Positions 1 to 5,988 of a stretch of DNA of 13,527 nucleotides are shown piece after piece. The DNA lies in assembly GCA_029069015.1 (NCBI GenBank), contig JAIEBL010000233.1, forward strand, positions 1-13,527. Reading direction: 5' to 3'. This DNA is from Clostridiales bacterium (GTDB lineage Bacteria > Bacillota > Clostridia > Christensenellales > Pumilibacteraceae). The notes beneath the pieces are model-generated. The model saw nothing but the letters and a program-made list of their open reading frames with translations, was not told the origin of the DNA and searched no databases. The position numbers and the translations under genes are program-made. Position 1 is the stretch's first letter, and each line of letters opens with the position of its first letter.

Positions 1-660
1 GTCGTAGGCTACGTAAATGGGCGTATCGCCGATGATCTTGATGCCCTTGACGTTTGCATATGTCTTCAAAGCGCGCCAGCCCTTAAAGAACATGTACTGT
101 ACAAAGTAGGTGTAGCCGAGCTCGTCCTCGTTTTCCTGCGCAAACCGCTCTACCGCGGGAGAATGGGGATCACGGTATGCTTCGTCCCACTCGTTCCAGG
201 GCAAAAGATCGAACTTCTTTTTTAAGGCGCAGTAAAGGGCGTATTCGTAGAGCCAAGGCGTATCCTGCACGAACGCGTCGTAGCTTGCGTTGCCTTTAAA
301 CCGCTTGTAGGCCAAGCGCAAAATCGGCTCGCGCATGCGAAACAATTGCGCGTAGTTTATGCCGTCCGTTTTGTCTACCGCAGCGGCATATTCCGCGCAT
401 TCCTCTTCGGTCAAAAGCCCCTGCGCACGTAGCGCATCGAGCGAAACGAAATACGGATTCCCCGCATATGCCGAGTTGGACTGATAGGGCGAATCGCCGT
501 ACGAAGTCGGTCCTATGGGCAATATCTGCCAATAGCTCTGCCCCGCTTGCACCAAAAAATCGACGAAGCGAATCGCCGCGTCGCCTAAGTCCCCGATCCC
601 GTACGGCGAGGGAAGCGCCGATACGGGTAGCAATATGCCGCAGTTCTTTATGCTTTTCAT
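1..660 (-). CDS. malQ: 4-alpha-glucanotransferase (GH77, amylomaltase), N-terminal 220 residues, cut by window edge
   Basis: Disproportionating enzyme that cuts alpha-1,4-glucan chains and transfers the piece to another glucan or glucose, in cytoplasmic maltodextrin/glycogen use. The start ATG is at 660-658 and the frame stays open to base 1, giving 220 of the usual ~500 residues. Visible GH77 features are LPSPYGIGDLG near residues 16-26, the sugar-binding stretch WQILPIGPTSYGDSPYQS at 44-61, and GDTPIYVAYD at 211-220, which normally leads toward the catalytic half. The catalytic Asp/Glu/Asp residues lie outside the window. The ribosome binding site is weak (GGAAAAG about 10 nt upstream), but the conserved N-terminus leaves little doubt about the start. 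It lies about 140 bp after ackA, with a hairpin between, so it is probably transcribed separately. The family call is firm. Confidence 0.96.
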   Translation of the reverse strand, partial: MKSIKNCGILLPVSALPSPYGIGDLGDAAIRFVDFLVQAGQSYWQILPIGPTSYGDSPYQSNSAYAGNPYFVSLDALRAQGLLTEEECAEYAAAVDKTDGINYAQLFRMREPILRLAYKRFKGNASYDAFVQDTPWLYEYALYCALKKKFDLLPWNEWDEAYRDPHSPAVERFAQENEDELGYTYFVQYMFFKGWRALKTYANVKGIKIIGDTPIYVAYD

Positions 661-740
661 ACGTTTACACTTTTCCGTAAATGCCCGATTTTCGGCACAA
701 CGGTTCTCTTTCAGTATGTGCGATTTTGTGTAGGAATATG

Positions 741-788
741 ACACACACGAAAGCGAGCGCACCCGCCACTAAACAGGTGCGCCCGCTT
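741..788 (-). terminator. Probable intrinsic terminator after ackA
   Basis: Inverted repeat with arms 751-763 and 776-788 and a 12-nt loop. In the minus-strand RNA all 13 positions pair, including one G-U. It lies 15 nt after the ackA stop. The run after the stem on the minus strand is only moderately U-rich (TCGTGTGTGT), so termination may be partial and some read-through into malQ is possible. Confidence 0.6.
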
Positions 789-802
789 GTCGGTTCTATA
801 CG

Positions 803-2011
803 TTATTTCTTCTTTTCGACGATCTCTTTGGTTTCACGCGCAATGACGAGTTCCTCGTTGGTGGGCACGATCAGCACGCGAACGCGCGAATCGGGCGTGG
901 AGATCTCGCGGATAATGCCGCGCTGCCCGTTGCGGTTCTTGCTCTCGTCGAGTTTAATGCCTAAGATTTCCATGTTGCCCGCTACGCGAGAGCGCACCGA
1001 CTCGGTGTTCTCGCCCACGCCCGCGGTAAATACGAGCACATCCAAGCCGTTCATCGCCGCGGCGTACGCACCCACGAAACGCTTGACGGTGTAGCCGAAT
1101 ACGTCGAGCGCAAGCTTCGCACGCTCGTCGCCCTTTTCCTCTGCGGCGCAAAGGTCGCGGAAGTCGCTGGAAATGCCGCTAAGCCCCAGCATGCCCGATT
1201 TTTTGTTGAGCGTGTTCAGCGTTGCGTGCACGTCCATGCCCGTTTTGTTCATCAGATATTCTACGACCGAAGGATCGATGTCGCCGCACCGCGTGCCCAT
1301 GGGAACGCCTTCGAGCGGCGTAAAGCCCATGCTCGTATCGATACACTTGCCGCCGTCTACCGCCGAAATCGACGAACCGTTGCCGAGGTGGCAGGTCACG
1401 ATTTTAAGCGACTTGATGTCCTTTTTCAGAAAGCGCGCCGCTTCGCCCGAAACGAACTTGTGGCTCGTGCCGTGGAAGCCGTAACGGCGGACTTTATACT
1501 TTTCGTAGTACTCGTACGGCAGACCGTACATATACGCGTACTTGGGCATGGTGGAATGGAACGCCGTATCGAACACGAGCACCTGCGGCACTTTGGGCAT
1601 GACCGCTTTGCACGCTTCGATACCCATTACGTTGGCGGGTTGGTGCAAGGGCGCAAGGTCGGTGTTGCGTTTGCAGATTTGGAGCACTTCGTCGGTCAGA
1701 AGCACCGATTCGGTAAAGTCCTCGCCGCTGTGGACCACGCGGTGTCCTACCGCGCCGATTTCGTTCATGCTCTTTACCGCGCCGTGCTTTTTGTCCGCGA
1801 GCGCTTCGAGCACAAGGCGGATCGCCTCGTTGTGGTCGGGCATGGGCGACTCGATAACCACGTCGTCGTGCCCGGGCAGTTTGTGCGTGAGCTTGCTGCC
1901 GTCGATACCGATACGCTCGCAAAGCCCCTTTGCCGCGACCTGCTCGGTCTCCATGTCGATGAGTTGGTATTTCAGCGAACTGCTTCCTGCGTTGATTACA
2001 AGTATTTTCAT
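803..2011 (-). CDS. ackA: Acetate kinase
   Basis: Catalyses acetyl phosphate + ADP to acetate + ATP, the ATP-yielding last step of fermentative acetate formation (reversible), in the cytoplasm. It is full length at 402 residues. Residues known from the Methanosarcina enzyme sit at the same numbers: Asn7 in NAGSSSLKYQ, Arg91 in VGHRVVHSG, Asp148 in VFDTAFH, His180 in YGFHGTSH and Arg241 in GTRCGDIDP. The C-terminal TNEE motif is at 384-387. The start ATG at 2011-2009 has GAGGG about 10 nt upstream. It follows pta by 37 bp with no terminator, so the two form an operon in pathway order. It is followed by a hairpin. Nothing is abnormal in the sequence, and the identification is essentially certain. 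Confidence 0.98.
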   Translation of the reverse strand: MKILVINAGSSSLKYQLIDMETEQVAAKGLCERIGIDGSKLTHKLPGHDDVVIESPMPDHNEAIRLVLEALADKKHGAVKSMNEIGAVGHRVVHSGEDFTESVLLTDEVLQICKRNTDLAPLHQPANVMGIEACKAVMPKVPQVLVFDTAFHSTMPKYAYMYGLPYEYYEKYKVRRYGFHGTSHKFVSGEAARFLKKDIKSLKIVTCHLGNGSSISAVDGGKCIDTSMGFTPLEGVPMGTRCGDIDPSVVEYLMNKTGMDVHATLNTLNKKSGMLGLSGISSDFRDLCAAEEKGDERAKLALDVFGYTVKRFVGAYAAAMNGLDVLVFTAGVGENTESVRSRVAGNMEILGIKLDESKNRNGQRGIIREISTPDSRVRVLIVPTNEELVIARETKEIVEKKK

Positions 2012-2048
2012 TTCTGACTTTCCCTCGTTTTCTTAGCTTTCCGATAGT

Positions 2049-3062
2049 TTAATTCTGGCTGTTGAGCGCAACGACCGCTACGACCGATACGATGTCTTCC
2101 ACGTTGCAACCGCGGCTGAGGTCGTTGACGGGCTTTGCAAGGCCCTGGATCAACGGCCCGATGGCTTCCGCGCCGCCTAAGTACTGGCTGAGCTTGTAGG
2201 CGATATTGCCCGCGTTGAGGTCGGGGAAAATAAGCACGTTTGCCTTACCCGCCACGCGGCTCTCACCCTTGACTTTGGTCTTTGCCACCCGCGGCACGAG
2301 CGCGGCGTCGGCTTGCAGCTCGCCGTCCACGATCATGTCGGGATACTTTTCTTTGATCTTTTGAAGTGCGCCCGTCACCTTATCCACGAGCGGATCTTTG
2401 GCGCTACCCTTCGTAGAGAAGCTAAGAAGCGCAAGGCGCGGCTCTTTGAACCCACAAACGTCGCGCGCCGTCTTGGCGGTGCTGGCGGCAATATCCACCA
2501 TTTGGTCTTCGGTGGGATTGGGAATAACGCCGCAATCGCCGTACACGAGCACGCCGTTCTCGCCGTAGAGGTCGTGCGCGGGATTCTCTTTGGGAAGCGC
2601 AATGATAAAGCAGCTCGATGCGCTACCGATGCCCGGCGCGGTTTTAATGATCTGAAGCGCGGGACGAAGCACGGCACCCGTGCTGTTGATCGCGCCCGCA
2701 ACCATGCCGTCGGCGTCGTCCGCTTTGAGCATGAGCGTACCGTAGTAGAGCGGGTCGAGCACGATTTTCTGCGCGTCCTCTTCCGTCATGCCCTTTGCCT
2801 TTCTCAGTTCGTACAGAAGCTTTGCATACTCTGCGGTCTTTTTGCTCGTCTTGGGGTCGATGATATCAAAGCCGCCGAATTTAACGTCCGGACACAGCTT
2901 TTTCATTTCCGCTTCATTCCCCAGTACCGTGATGCGCGCCATCTTCATTTCGGTGATACGCGCCGCCGCACGGATCGTGCGCTCGTCATTGCCTTCGGGC
3001 AACACGATGTGCTTATTGAGTTTCGCCGCACGCGCCCGAATGGAATCCATGATTTCCGACAT
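2049..3062 (-). CDS. pta: Phosphate acetyltransferase
   Basis: Converts acetyl-CoA + phosphate to acetyl phosphate + CoA, feeding AckA. The protein is 337 residues, matching the short catalytic Pta form without the N-terminal DRTGG/P-loop extension of enterobacterial enzymes. Recognisable parts are VLPEGNDERTIRAA at 20-33, the CoA/phosphate region ALLSFSTKGSAKDP at 211-224, FPDLNAGNIAYKLSQ at 279-293 and PVNDLSRG at 311-318. I chose the ATG at 3062-3060, giving MSEIMDSIRARA. AGGGAG lies 11-12 nt upstream, and the frame upstream of it runs through the promoter and 5' UTR, so a longer version is not coding. M5 is a less likely alternative start. It is first gene of the pta-ackA operon. Confidence 0.97.
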   Translation of the reverse strand: MSEIMDSIRARAAKLNKHIVLPEGNDERTIRAAARITEMKMARITVLGNEAEMKKLCPDVKFGGFDIIDPKTSKKTAEYAKLLYELRKAKGMTEEDAQKIVLDPLYYGTLMLKADDADGMVAGAINSTGAVLRPALQIIKTAPGIGSASSCFIIALPKENPAHDLYGENGVLVYGDCGVIPNPTEDQMVDIAASTAKTARDVCGFKEPRLALLSFSTKGSAKDPLVDKVTGALQKIKEKYPDMIVDGELQADAALVPRVAKTKVKGESRVAGKANVLIFPDLNAGNIAYKLSQYLGGAEAIGPLIQGLAKPVNDLSRGCNVEDIVSVVAVVALNSQN

Positions 3063-3138
3063 TCTTTCTCTCTCCCTTGTTCGTTTTAAATCAGAGAGCG
3101 CCGCACGGCAAAAACACGTGCAGATTCGCCCGTGTTCT

Positions 3139-3167
3139 ATTATAGTACCTTTGCCTGTTTTTGTAAA
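3139..3167 (-). promoter_or_regulatory. Sigma-A type promoter of pta-ackA
   Basis: On the minus strand TTTACA (3167-3162), a 17-nt spacer and TATAAT (3144-3139) form a near-consensus promoter. The expected start of transcription is near 3132, giving a ~70-nt leader before the pta ATG. The leader contains a small GCACG/CGTGC hairpin. The -35 box lies 5 bp beyond the stop codon of the upstream gene (3173), and no terminator lies between, so read-through from that gene is also possible. Confidence 0.8.
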
Positions 3168-3172
3168 GTCTT

Positions 3173-3709
3173 TCAGGGCAAGAGTTTGAACGCCGCGAGC
3201 GCCGCAAGCGTGACGCCTGCCATGACGTTCCCTAGTCGGTCGCTCTTTACGTACATACCGCTCTTTGCCCCGCCGTACAGCGCCGCCGCCGAAAACAAGA
3301 AGCAAAGCAGGCAGGAAAGAAGCGCGGGAAAAACGCCGGCATAGCCCCCCAAGCCCGCTGCGAGACCGTCGGCGGAAAGCGTCGCGCCGAGCACCAGCCC
3401 CTCCCGCACCGTCAGCCGCCGTGCTCTGCCGCCGCTGCCGTTTTCCGAGCCGGAAGAGGCAAGCTTCATAAGCCCCATGCCCGCCAGAACGATAAAGGAC
3501 GCAATCTGAAACACGCGGGGCGGCAAAAGCTGCGAAAGCGAATCACTTGCAAGATAGCCGAACAAAAGAATCGCCGCGCTTACTCCCGCCGCCGCAGCCG
3601 CTGCTTTCATAGGTACTTTTATTCTTCCCGCCCCCGCCGCAAACCCACACGCCAACGCGTCGGCACTCGCCGCAAAGGCAAGAAGCATCGAAGAAAGTAT
3701 AGCATTCAT
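3173..3709 (-). CDS. YtaF/MntP-like integral membrane protein, putative divalent-metal (Mn2+) efflux
   Basis: 178 residues, very rich in Ala, Leu and Gly, with about six hydrophobic segments. Two internal repeats each begin with an acidic residue in a small-residue membrane context: ASADALACGFAAG near residues 13-25 and LSADGLAAGLGG in the second half. This arrangement is typical of the MntP manganese exporters and the related YtaF proteins of spore-forming Firmicutes. The RIKVP segment after the first motif is closer to YtaF. A hydrophilic Ser/Gly/Arg linker divides the two halves. I chose the ATG at 3709-3707 (MNAILSSMLLAF); the frame upstream of it crosses a terminator. The ribosome binding site is weak (GGTAGTG). 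The metal specificity and any sporulation role are inferred only. Confidence 0.75.
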   Translation of the reverse strand: MNAILSSMLLAFAASADALACGFAAGAGRIKVPMKAAAAAAGVSAAILLFGYLASDSLSQLLPPRVFQIASFIVLAGMGLMKLASSGSENGSGGRARRLTVREGLVLGATLSADGLAAGLGGYAGVFPALLSCLLCFLFSAAALYGGAKSGMYVKSDRLGNVMAGVTLAALAAFKLLP

Positions 3710-3751
3710 ATCACTACCATGGTATGAACGCTTTTTTATTACGGTGTTCGG

Positions 3752-3787
3752 ATAAATAAAAAGCCATCGGATCTTCGATAGCTTTTT
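3752..3787 (-). terminator. Intrinsic terminator between the accessory genes and the YtaF-like gene
   Basis: Arms at 3758-3769 and 3776-3787 pair over 12 bp (AAAAAGCTATCG with CGATGGCTTTTT, one G-U) around a 6-nt loop. The minus-strand RNA continues TTTTTATTTATCC. It ends transcription coming from the immunity-like gene (stop at 3844). The plus-strand copy also has five U at the stem end, so weak bidirectional activity is possible. Confidence 0.8.
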
Positions 3788-3843
3788 CGCCGTTTTAATG
3801 TATATATGATTTATTCTGCTTCGACAGAGCAAAGGTGACCTAA

Positions 3844-4056
3844 TTATGTTTTTGGAGAGTATATCAACTTCAAATCTTCTTCTTTAATCGGAATACCTAT
3901 CGTGTCCGCTCCCGTTACGGGATCGGCAAAATAAACAAGCCAATGTCCGTCGATGTTACGTGGATCCAAAATTGTGCCCTGCATGCCTTTGTGTACGCCC
4001 TCACGCGCATATTTTTCTTTTTCTGCGATTACTTCCACAAAATCGTACTCTTTCAT
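3844..4056 (-). CDS. Small DUF4926-like protein, putative immunity protein
   Basis: 70 residues, soluble, mixed charge. The layout (VEVIAEKEKYAREGVHKGM, GTILDP, WLVYFADP, IPIKEEDLKLI) fits the small SH3-like beta-barrel families such as DUF4926, with the KGMQGTI turn typical of them. Its start overlaps the stop of the upstream toxin-like remnant (ATGA at 4056-4053). An excellent Shine-Dalgarno site, GGGAGGA (4068-4062), lies 6 nt before the ATG inside that gene's last codons. Small genes coupled to a toxin tail in this way are usually the cognate immunity gene; that role is inferred from position. Composition is AT-richer than the flanking housekeeping genes. The family assignment is from memory of the motif pattern and is moderate. 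Confidence 0.65.
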   Translation of the reverse strand: MKEYDFVEVIAEKEKYAREGVHKGMQGTILDPRNIDGHWLVYFADPVTGADTIGIPIKEEDLKLIYSPKT

Positions 4057-4061
4057 AATAA

Positions 4062-4068
4062 TCCTCCC
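4062..4068 (-). promoter_or_regulatory. Shine-Dalgarno site coupling the immunity-like gene to the toxin tail
   Basis: GGGAGGA on the minus strand is read as the Gly-Gly codons of the toxin tail and ends 5 nt before the ATG at 4056. With the ATGA stop/start overlap it fixes the start of the 70-residue gene and implies translational coupling or independent initiation. Confidence 0.8.
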
Positions 4069-4428
4069 ATTGGTGTCGCCAACTGTATCCTTCCGTTCGG
4101 GTATACCATCCAGCCCGAAATAAATTTGACTGTGCCTATTTCGTCTTTTCTCGGTAATTCTATCTCAATATTGATGCGTTGCCCATACATATCCAATTTA
4201 CCTAACGTAAAATCACCGCTTTCGTATTTTTCTTTTGCCTGCCGCTCAAACTCCCGTTGCAACCACTGTGAGTCCATTATACCATATCCCCAACTTTCAA
4301 ACAACGCTTTTTTACCACGATTACGAATAGCATCAAAAATATAATCTTCGAATTTTTCTATTGCGCATTCCGCTGTTGCCAAAATACCGTCTATCGGTTC
4401 TATTTTGCAATGGCAATTCGGATGCAAC

Positions 4429-4471
4429 GGATAAAATAAAAAGTAACGCAACGGAAATTCCGTTACGTTAC
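4429..4471 (-). terminator. Strong intrinsic terminator
   Basis: GTAACGTAACGGA pairs with TCCGTTGCGTTAC (arms 4459-4471 and 4443-4455 on the plus numbering, one G-U) around a 3-nt loop. On the minus strand it is followed by TTTTTATTTT. It would stop transcripts coming from the SLOG-like gene (stop 4629) and lies across the only possible start of the toxin-like remnant. Confidence 0.88.
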
Positions 4472-4628
4472 TATATCAGGTCTGCACCATATAAAATTTG
4501 TGACGTGGCCTAAGACGCAAACGGCCCTTACTGTTCTCTCGGAATTACTTCGGAGTATCTTCGTGCCAAATTTTGCGTTGCTCACGGAACACTATAACGG
4601 TGCGCCTCGATACCATAATAATGACTGT

Positions 4629-5102
4629 TTAATCCTGCTCTACGCTTGCTCTGTCTACCCGCTTTATTTCTATTCCGTACTCTATCGCTTTATGCAAGCA
4701 ATGCGCCGCGCCGCCGTAATTGCGCACAACATAGGCCACAAGCATATCGGAATTTTCCACGAGCCATTCGTTGCGTTTTGTTATGGCAGATTTATAATGC
4801 ACGGAATAAAGCTCTCTCGGATATCGCACCTCATCGTAATAGTCCTCATAGTATTCTATATCCGCCATCGCGTACGGTATGACAAGGATCAACGAGCTGT
4901 TCTCCTCACCCATGCGTCGCCTTACCCGCCTGATCACGGACGCAACGAGAATATCGAATTCGCCGTTACGCCCGACGTAAAACTCAACGTACTCCTTTGT
5001 CAATATCAATTCTTTGACAACGGAATATAGCTGATCTTCTACAAAGAAAGAATCGTCGACCTCTCTGTGCCCTATAAATGAAACGCGGTAAACGTCCAAC
5101 AT
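4629..5102 (-). CDS. SLOG-superfamily (DUF1273/YpsA-like) protein
   Basis: 157 residues, soluble. The layout is that of a Rossmann-like SLOG domain: SFIGHR at 8-13 (first strand and turn), YVGRNGEFDILVA at 42-54 (usually G-G-x-G-x-D in a nucleotide-binding loop), LILVIPYA at 71-78, and NEWLVENSDMLVAYV at 111-125 followed by YGGAAHCLHKAIEYG at 129-143, the family's second glycine motif. SLOG proteins bind nucleotides or nucleotide-derived ligands, but this subfamily has no settled function. The ATG at 5102-5100 has GAGG 8 nt upstream. A consensus minus-strand promoter lies ~80 bp upstream and its -35 box is inside an operator-like palindrome, so control by the divergent XRE gene is likely. After the stop, 4479-4628 shows no gene, and the next terminator is at 4443-4471. 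Confidence 0.7.
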   Translation of the reverse strand: MLDVYRVSFIGHREVDDSFFVEDQLYSVVKELILTKEYVEFYVGRNGEFDILVASVIRRVRRRMGEENSSLILVIPYAMADIEYYEDYYDEVRYPRELYSVHYKSAITKRNEWLVENSDMLVAYVVRNYGGAAHCLHKAIEYGIEIKRVDRASVEQD

Positions 5103-5184
5103 TCGCTAAACCTCAGGCAACTTTTGAAATCTATACTCCGTAAAACAATCCGTATCACATAAAAGCATTACGCAGCTCCCACCT

Positions 5185-5213
5185 ATTATATCACACTCCA
5201 ACCTGTTGGTCAA
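5185..5213 (-). promoter_or_regulatory. Promoter of the SLOG-like gene, -35 box inside an operator
   Basis: On the minus strand TTGACC (5213-5208), 17 nt, TATAAT (5190-5185), with TGA just before the -10 (extended -10). Transcription would start near 5178, leaving a ~75-nt leader. The -35 hexamer is the centre and right half of the palindrome at 5205-5218, so a bound regulator would block polymerase. Confidence 0.75.
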
Positions 5214-5233
5214 CCAACTGTTGGCGCGCCAAC
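5198..5233. promoter_or_regulatory. Tandem operator-like palindromes O1 and O2
   Basis: Half-sites alternate without a gap: CCAAC-CT-GTTGGT-CA-ACCAAC-T-GTTGGC-GC-GCCAAC. O1 is GTTGGTCAACCAAC (5205-5218) and O2 is the perfect 14-bp palindrome GTTGGCGCGCCAAC (5220-5233), with centres 15 bp apart. The shared core is TTGGYNNRCCAA. They lie between the divergent SLOG and XRE genes. Binding by the XRE protein is inferred. Confidence 0.75.
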
Positions 5234-5255
5234 GGCAATATTTTTGCTGTTTTCA

Positions 5256-5281
5256 TATACTAACGATGTTGGTGCACCAAT
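5256..5281 (+). promoter_or_regulatory. Candidate -10 box and operator O3 ahead of the first XRE gene
   Basis: A TATACT hexamer (5256-5261) is the best -10 candidate; no good -35 is seen 16-18 nt upstream, so this promoter may be weak. GTTGGTGCACCAAT (5268-5281) repeats the TTGGTGCACCAA core of O1/O2 and would cover the expected transcription start. The third operator is 48 bp from O2 centre to centre. Confidence 0.55.
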
Positions 5282-5302
5282 AATCAATAAAGGAGACATT
5301 TT

Positions 5303-5536
5303 ATGAGACTAGTAGATGCGGTTTATGCGAGAATTATTCAATTCGTCAAAGAACGACAAATTACCGTCAATGCGTTGGCAAACCTAAGCGGCGTTCCTCG
5401 TCCTACCATTGTCACAATGACGAGAAGCACCACCGCTAAACTTTCAACGATTTACGGCATCTGCGAAGGACTGGACATCACTTTGCAAGACTTCTTTAAT
5501 TCTCCGTTGTTTGCGCGCGAAAATATAACCGATTAG
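5303..5536 (+). CDS. Small HTH (XRE-type) transcriptional regulator
   Basis: 77 residues, almost entirely one helix-turn-helix domain. ALANLSGVPRPTIVTMTRS (about 25-42) is the HTH with recognition helix, followed by the typical third-and-fourth helix pattern TIYGICEGLDITLQDFF at 49-65 found in short XRE proteins of Firmicutes. There is no sensor or oligomerisation domain. AAAGGAGA (5289-5296) lies 7 nt before the ATG, an excellent start. Three palindromes of one consensus lie upstream between it and the divergent SLOG gene, so autoregulation and repression of that gene are the natural reading. AT-rich like the surrounding accessory region. Confidence 0.85.
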   Translation: MRLVDAVYARIIQFVKERQITVNALANLSGVPRPTIVTMTRSTTAKLSTIYGICEGLDITLQDFFNSPLFARENITD

Positions 5537-5560
5537 CACATAAAACCGACTTCCCCTTTC

Positions 5561-5845
5561 TGTCATTTCGACCGAAGTGAGCGCAGCGAACGAAGCGGAG
5601 AAATCTCATCAAGAGACCCCTCGCGTTTTGCTACAAACAGTACACTGTACCGTTTGCTTAATGCAAAACGTGCTCGGGGTGACAAGGGGGCTGTCATTGC
5701 GAGGCTTTTGCCGAAGCAATCAGGCTTTTTGTTGCTTTCTTTCCTGGATTGCTTCGTCGCTTCGCTCCTCGCAATGACAATGACCTAGTCGAGAAATCTC
5801 TGAAAAGAGACCTCTCCACTCCGCTTCGCTTCGGTCGAGGTGACA
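5561..5845. repeat. MITE-like composite element with inverted ends
   Basis: The left end TGTCATTTCGACCGAAG (5561-5577) and the reverse complement of the right end, TGTCACCTCGACCGAAG (5829-5845), agree at 15 of 17 positions. Inside the ends, GAGAAATCTC occurs both at the left (5599-5608) and the right (5791-5800). A subelement from 5561 to 5684 also starts TGTCA and ends TGACA and contains a CGTTTTGC/GCAAAACG inverted pair. There is no transposase or open frame. It could be a miniature mobile element or a degenerate repeat cluster. Confidence 0.65.
5692..5779. repeat. Hairpin repeat (GTCATTGCGAGG type), copy 1
   Basis: Starts TGTCATTGCGAGG and ends CCTCGCAATGACA, with inner GAAGCAATC/GGATTGCTTC pairs: a long interrupted hairpin of 88 bp. 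It lies inside the outer element at 5561-5845. The same ends recur at 6637-6717. Such palindromic units act as REP-like elements in many bacteria and may stop transcription. Confidence 0.8.
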
Positions 5846-5929
5846 ACAGGGTGGTAGCTACTCCGCTTGAGATGGCAGCAGGACGATGCGGCGCTTAGAG
5901 TGACAATGGTAAGAGTGCAACTCTTTCTT

Positions 5930-5948
5930 TGATACACTTTATGTATCA
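5930..5948. promoter_or_regulatory. Operator-like palindrome OA upstream of the second XRE gene
   Basis: TGATACA-CTTTA-TGTATCA, perfect 7-bp arms. Its core ATACACTTTATGTAT matches the core of the palindrome at 5957-5983 at 13 of 15 positions; centres are 31 bp apart, about three helical turns. Confidence 0.7.
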
Positions 5949-5956
5949 TTTTCCAT

Positions 5957-5983
5957 ACGATTATACACAATATGTATAATCGT
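5957..5983. promoter_or_regulatory. Operator-like palindrome OB overlapping promoter elements
   Basis: ACGATTATAC and GTATAATCGT are perfect 10-bp arms around ACAATAT. The core ATACACAATATGTAT repeats that of the site at 5930-5948. The arms contain TATAAT on both strands: 5975-5980 on plus, 9 nt before the XRE start, and 5965-5960 on minus. Probable autoregulatory site of the adjacent XRE gene. Confidence 0.75.
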
Positions 5984-5988
5984 GTCAA
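5960..5988 (-). promoter_or_regulatory. Perfect consensus leftward promoter with no evident gene
   Basis: On the minus strand TTGACA (5988-5983), exactly 17 nt, TATAAT (5965-5960). Both boxes match the sigma-A consensus fully. Transcription would start near 5953 and run into repeats at 5560-5905, where I see no gene. The palindrome at 5957-5983 occupies the spacer and -10; the one at 5930-5948 lies just after the start. Confidence 0.75.

Larger units (their letters stand above)
4053..4475 (-). pseudogene. Tail of a MuF/polymorphic-toxin-like gene, 5' end missing
   Basis: The open frame runs from just after a stop at 4478-4476 to TGA at 4055-4053. It has no ATG or GTG in the N-terminal part; only a TTG at 4451-4449 could start it, and that codon lies inside a strong terminator hairpin with no ribosome binding site. 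The readable protein has LHPNCHCKIEPIDG near its beginning. HPNC[HR]C is the usual end of phage MuF/head-morphogenesis domains, to which C-terminal toxin domains are attached. The ~120 residues after it end in YGQRINIEIELP and GWMVYPNGRIQLATPMGG, which looks like a compact toxin or nuclease-like domain I cannot name. I read this as the detached C-terminal module of a larger secreted or phage-borne toxin, kept with its immunity gene. A living TTG-started gene of ~132 residues is the alternative. Confidence 0.55.
5537..5988. other. Gene-free stretch between the two XRE genes, filled with inverted repeats
   Basis: No convincing gene on either strand. The apparent minus-strand frame over 5785-6159 is an antisense and repeat artefact. 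It holds an outer inverted-repeat element (5561-5845), a nested hairpin repeat (5692-5779), a further fragment ending in TGACA at 5901-5905, a small AAGAGT-GCA-ACTCTT hairpin (5911-5925) and the operator/promoter region of the second XRE gene. Confidence 0.8.

Noticed and set aside
3063..3305. N-terminal extension of pta by 81 residues
   Set aside because: It would run through the pta promoter and overlap the upstream gene; the ATG at 3062 has a good ribosome binding site and the right family length.
3710..3832. yybP-ykoY manganese riboswitch upstream of the MntP/YtaF-like gene
   Set aside because: I looked for the conserved purine-rich loops and three-way fold and did not find them. The clear structure in this gap is an ordinary terminator for the upstream transcript.
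4479..4628. Small gene or structured RNA between the SLOG gene and the toxin remnant
   Set aside because: All minus-strand frames are broken by stops within about 15-30 codons, no ribosome binding site is seen, and the GGCC/GGCC pairing is too weak to name an RNA.
4500..5030. 176-codon plus-strand frame
   Set aside because: Antisense to the SLOG-like gene, which has promoter, ribosome binding site and family motifs; no motif is seen in the plus-strand product.
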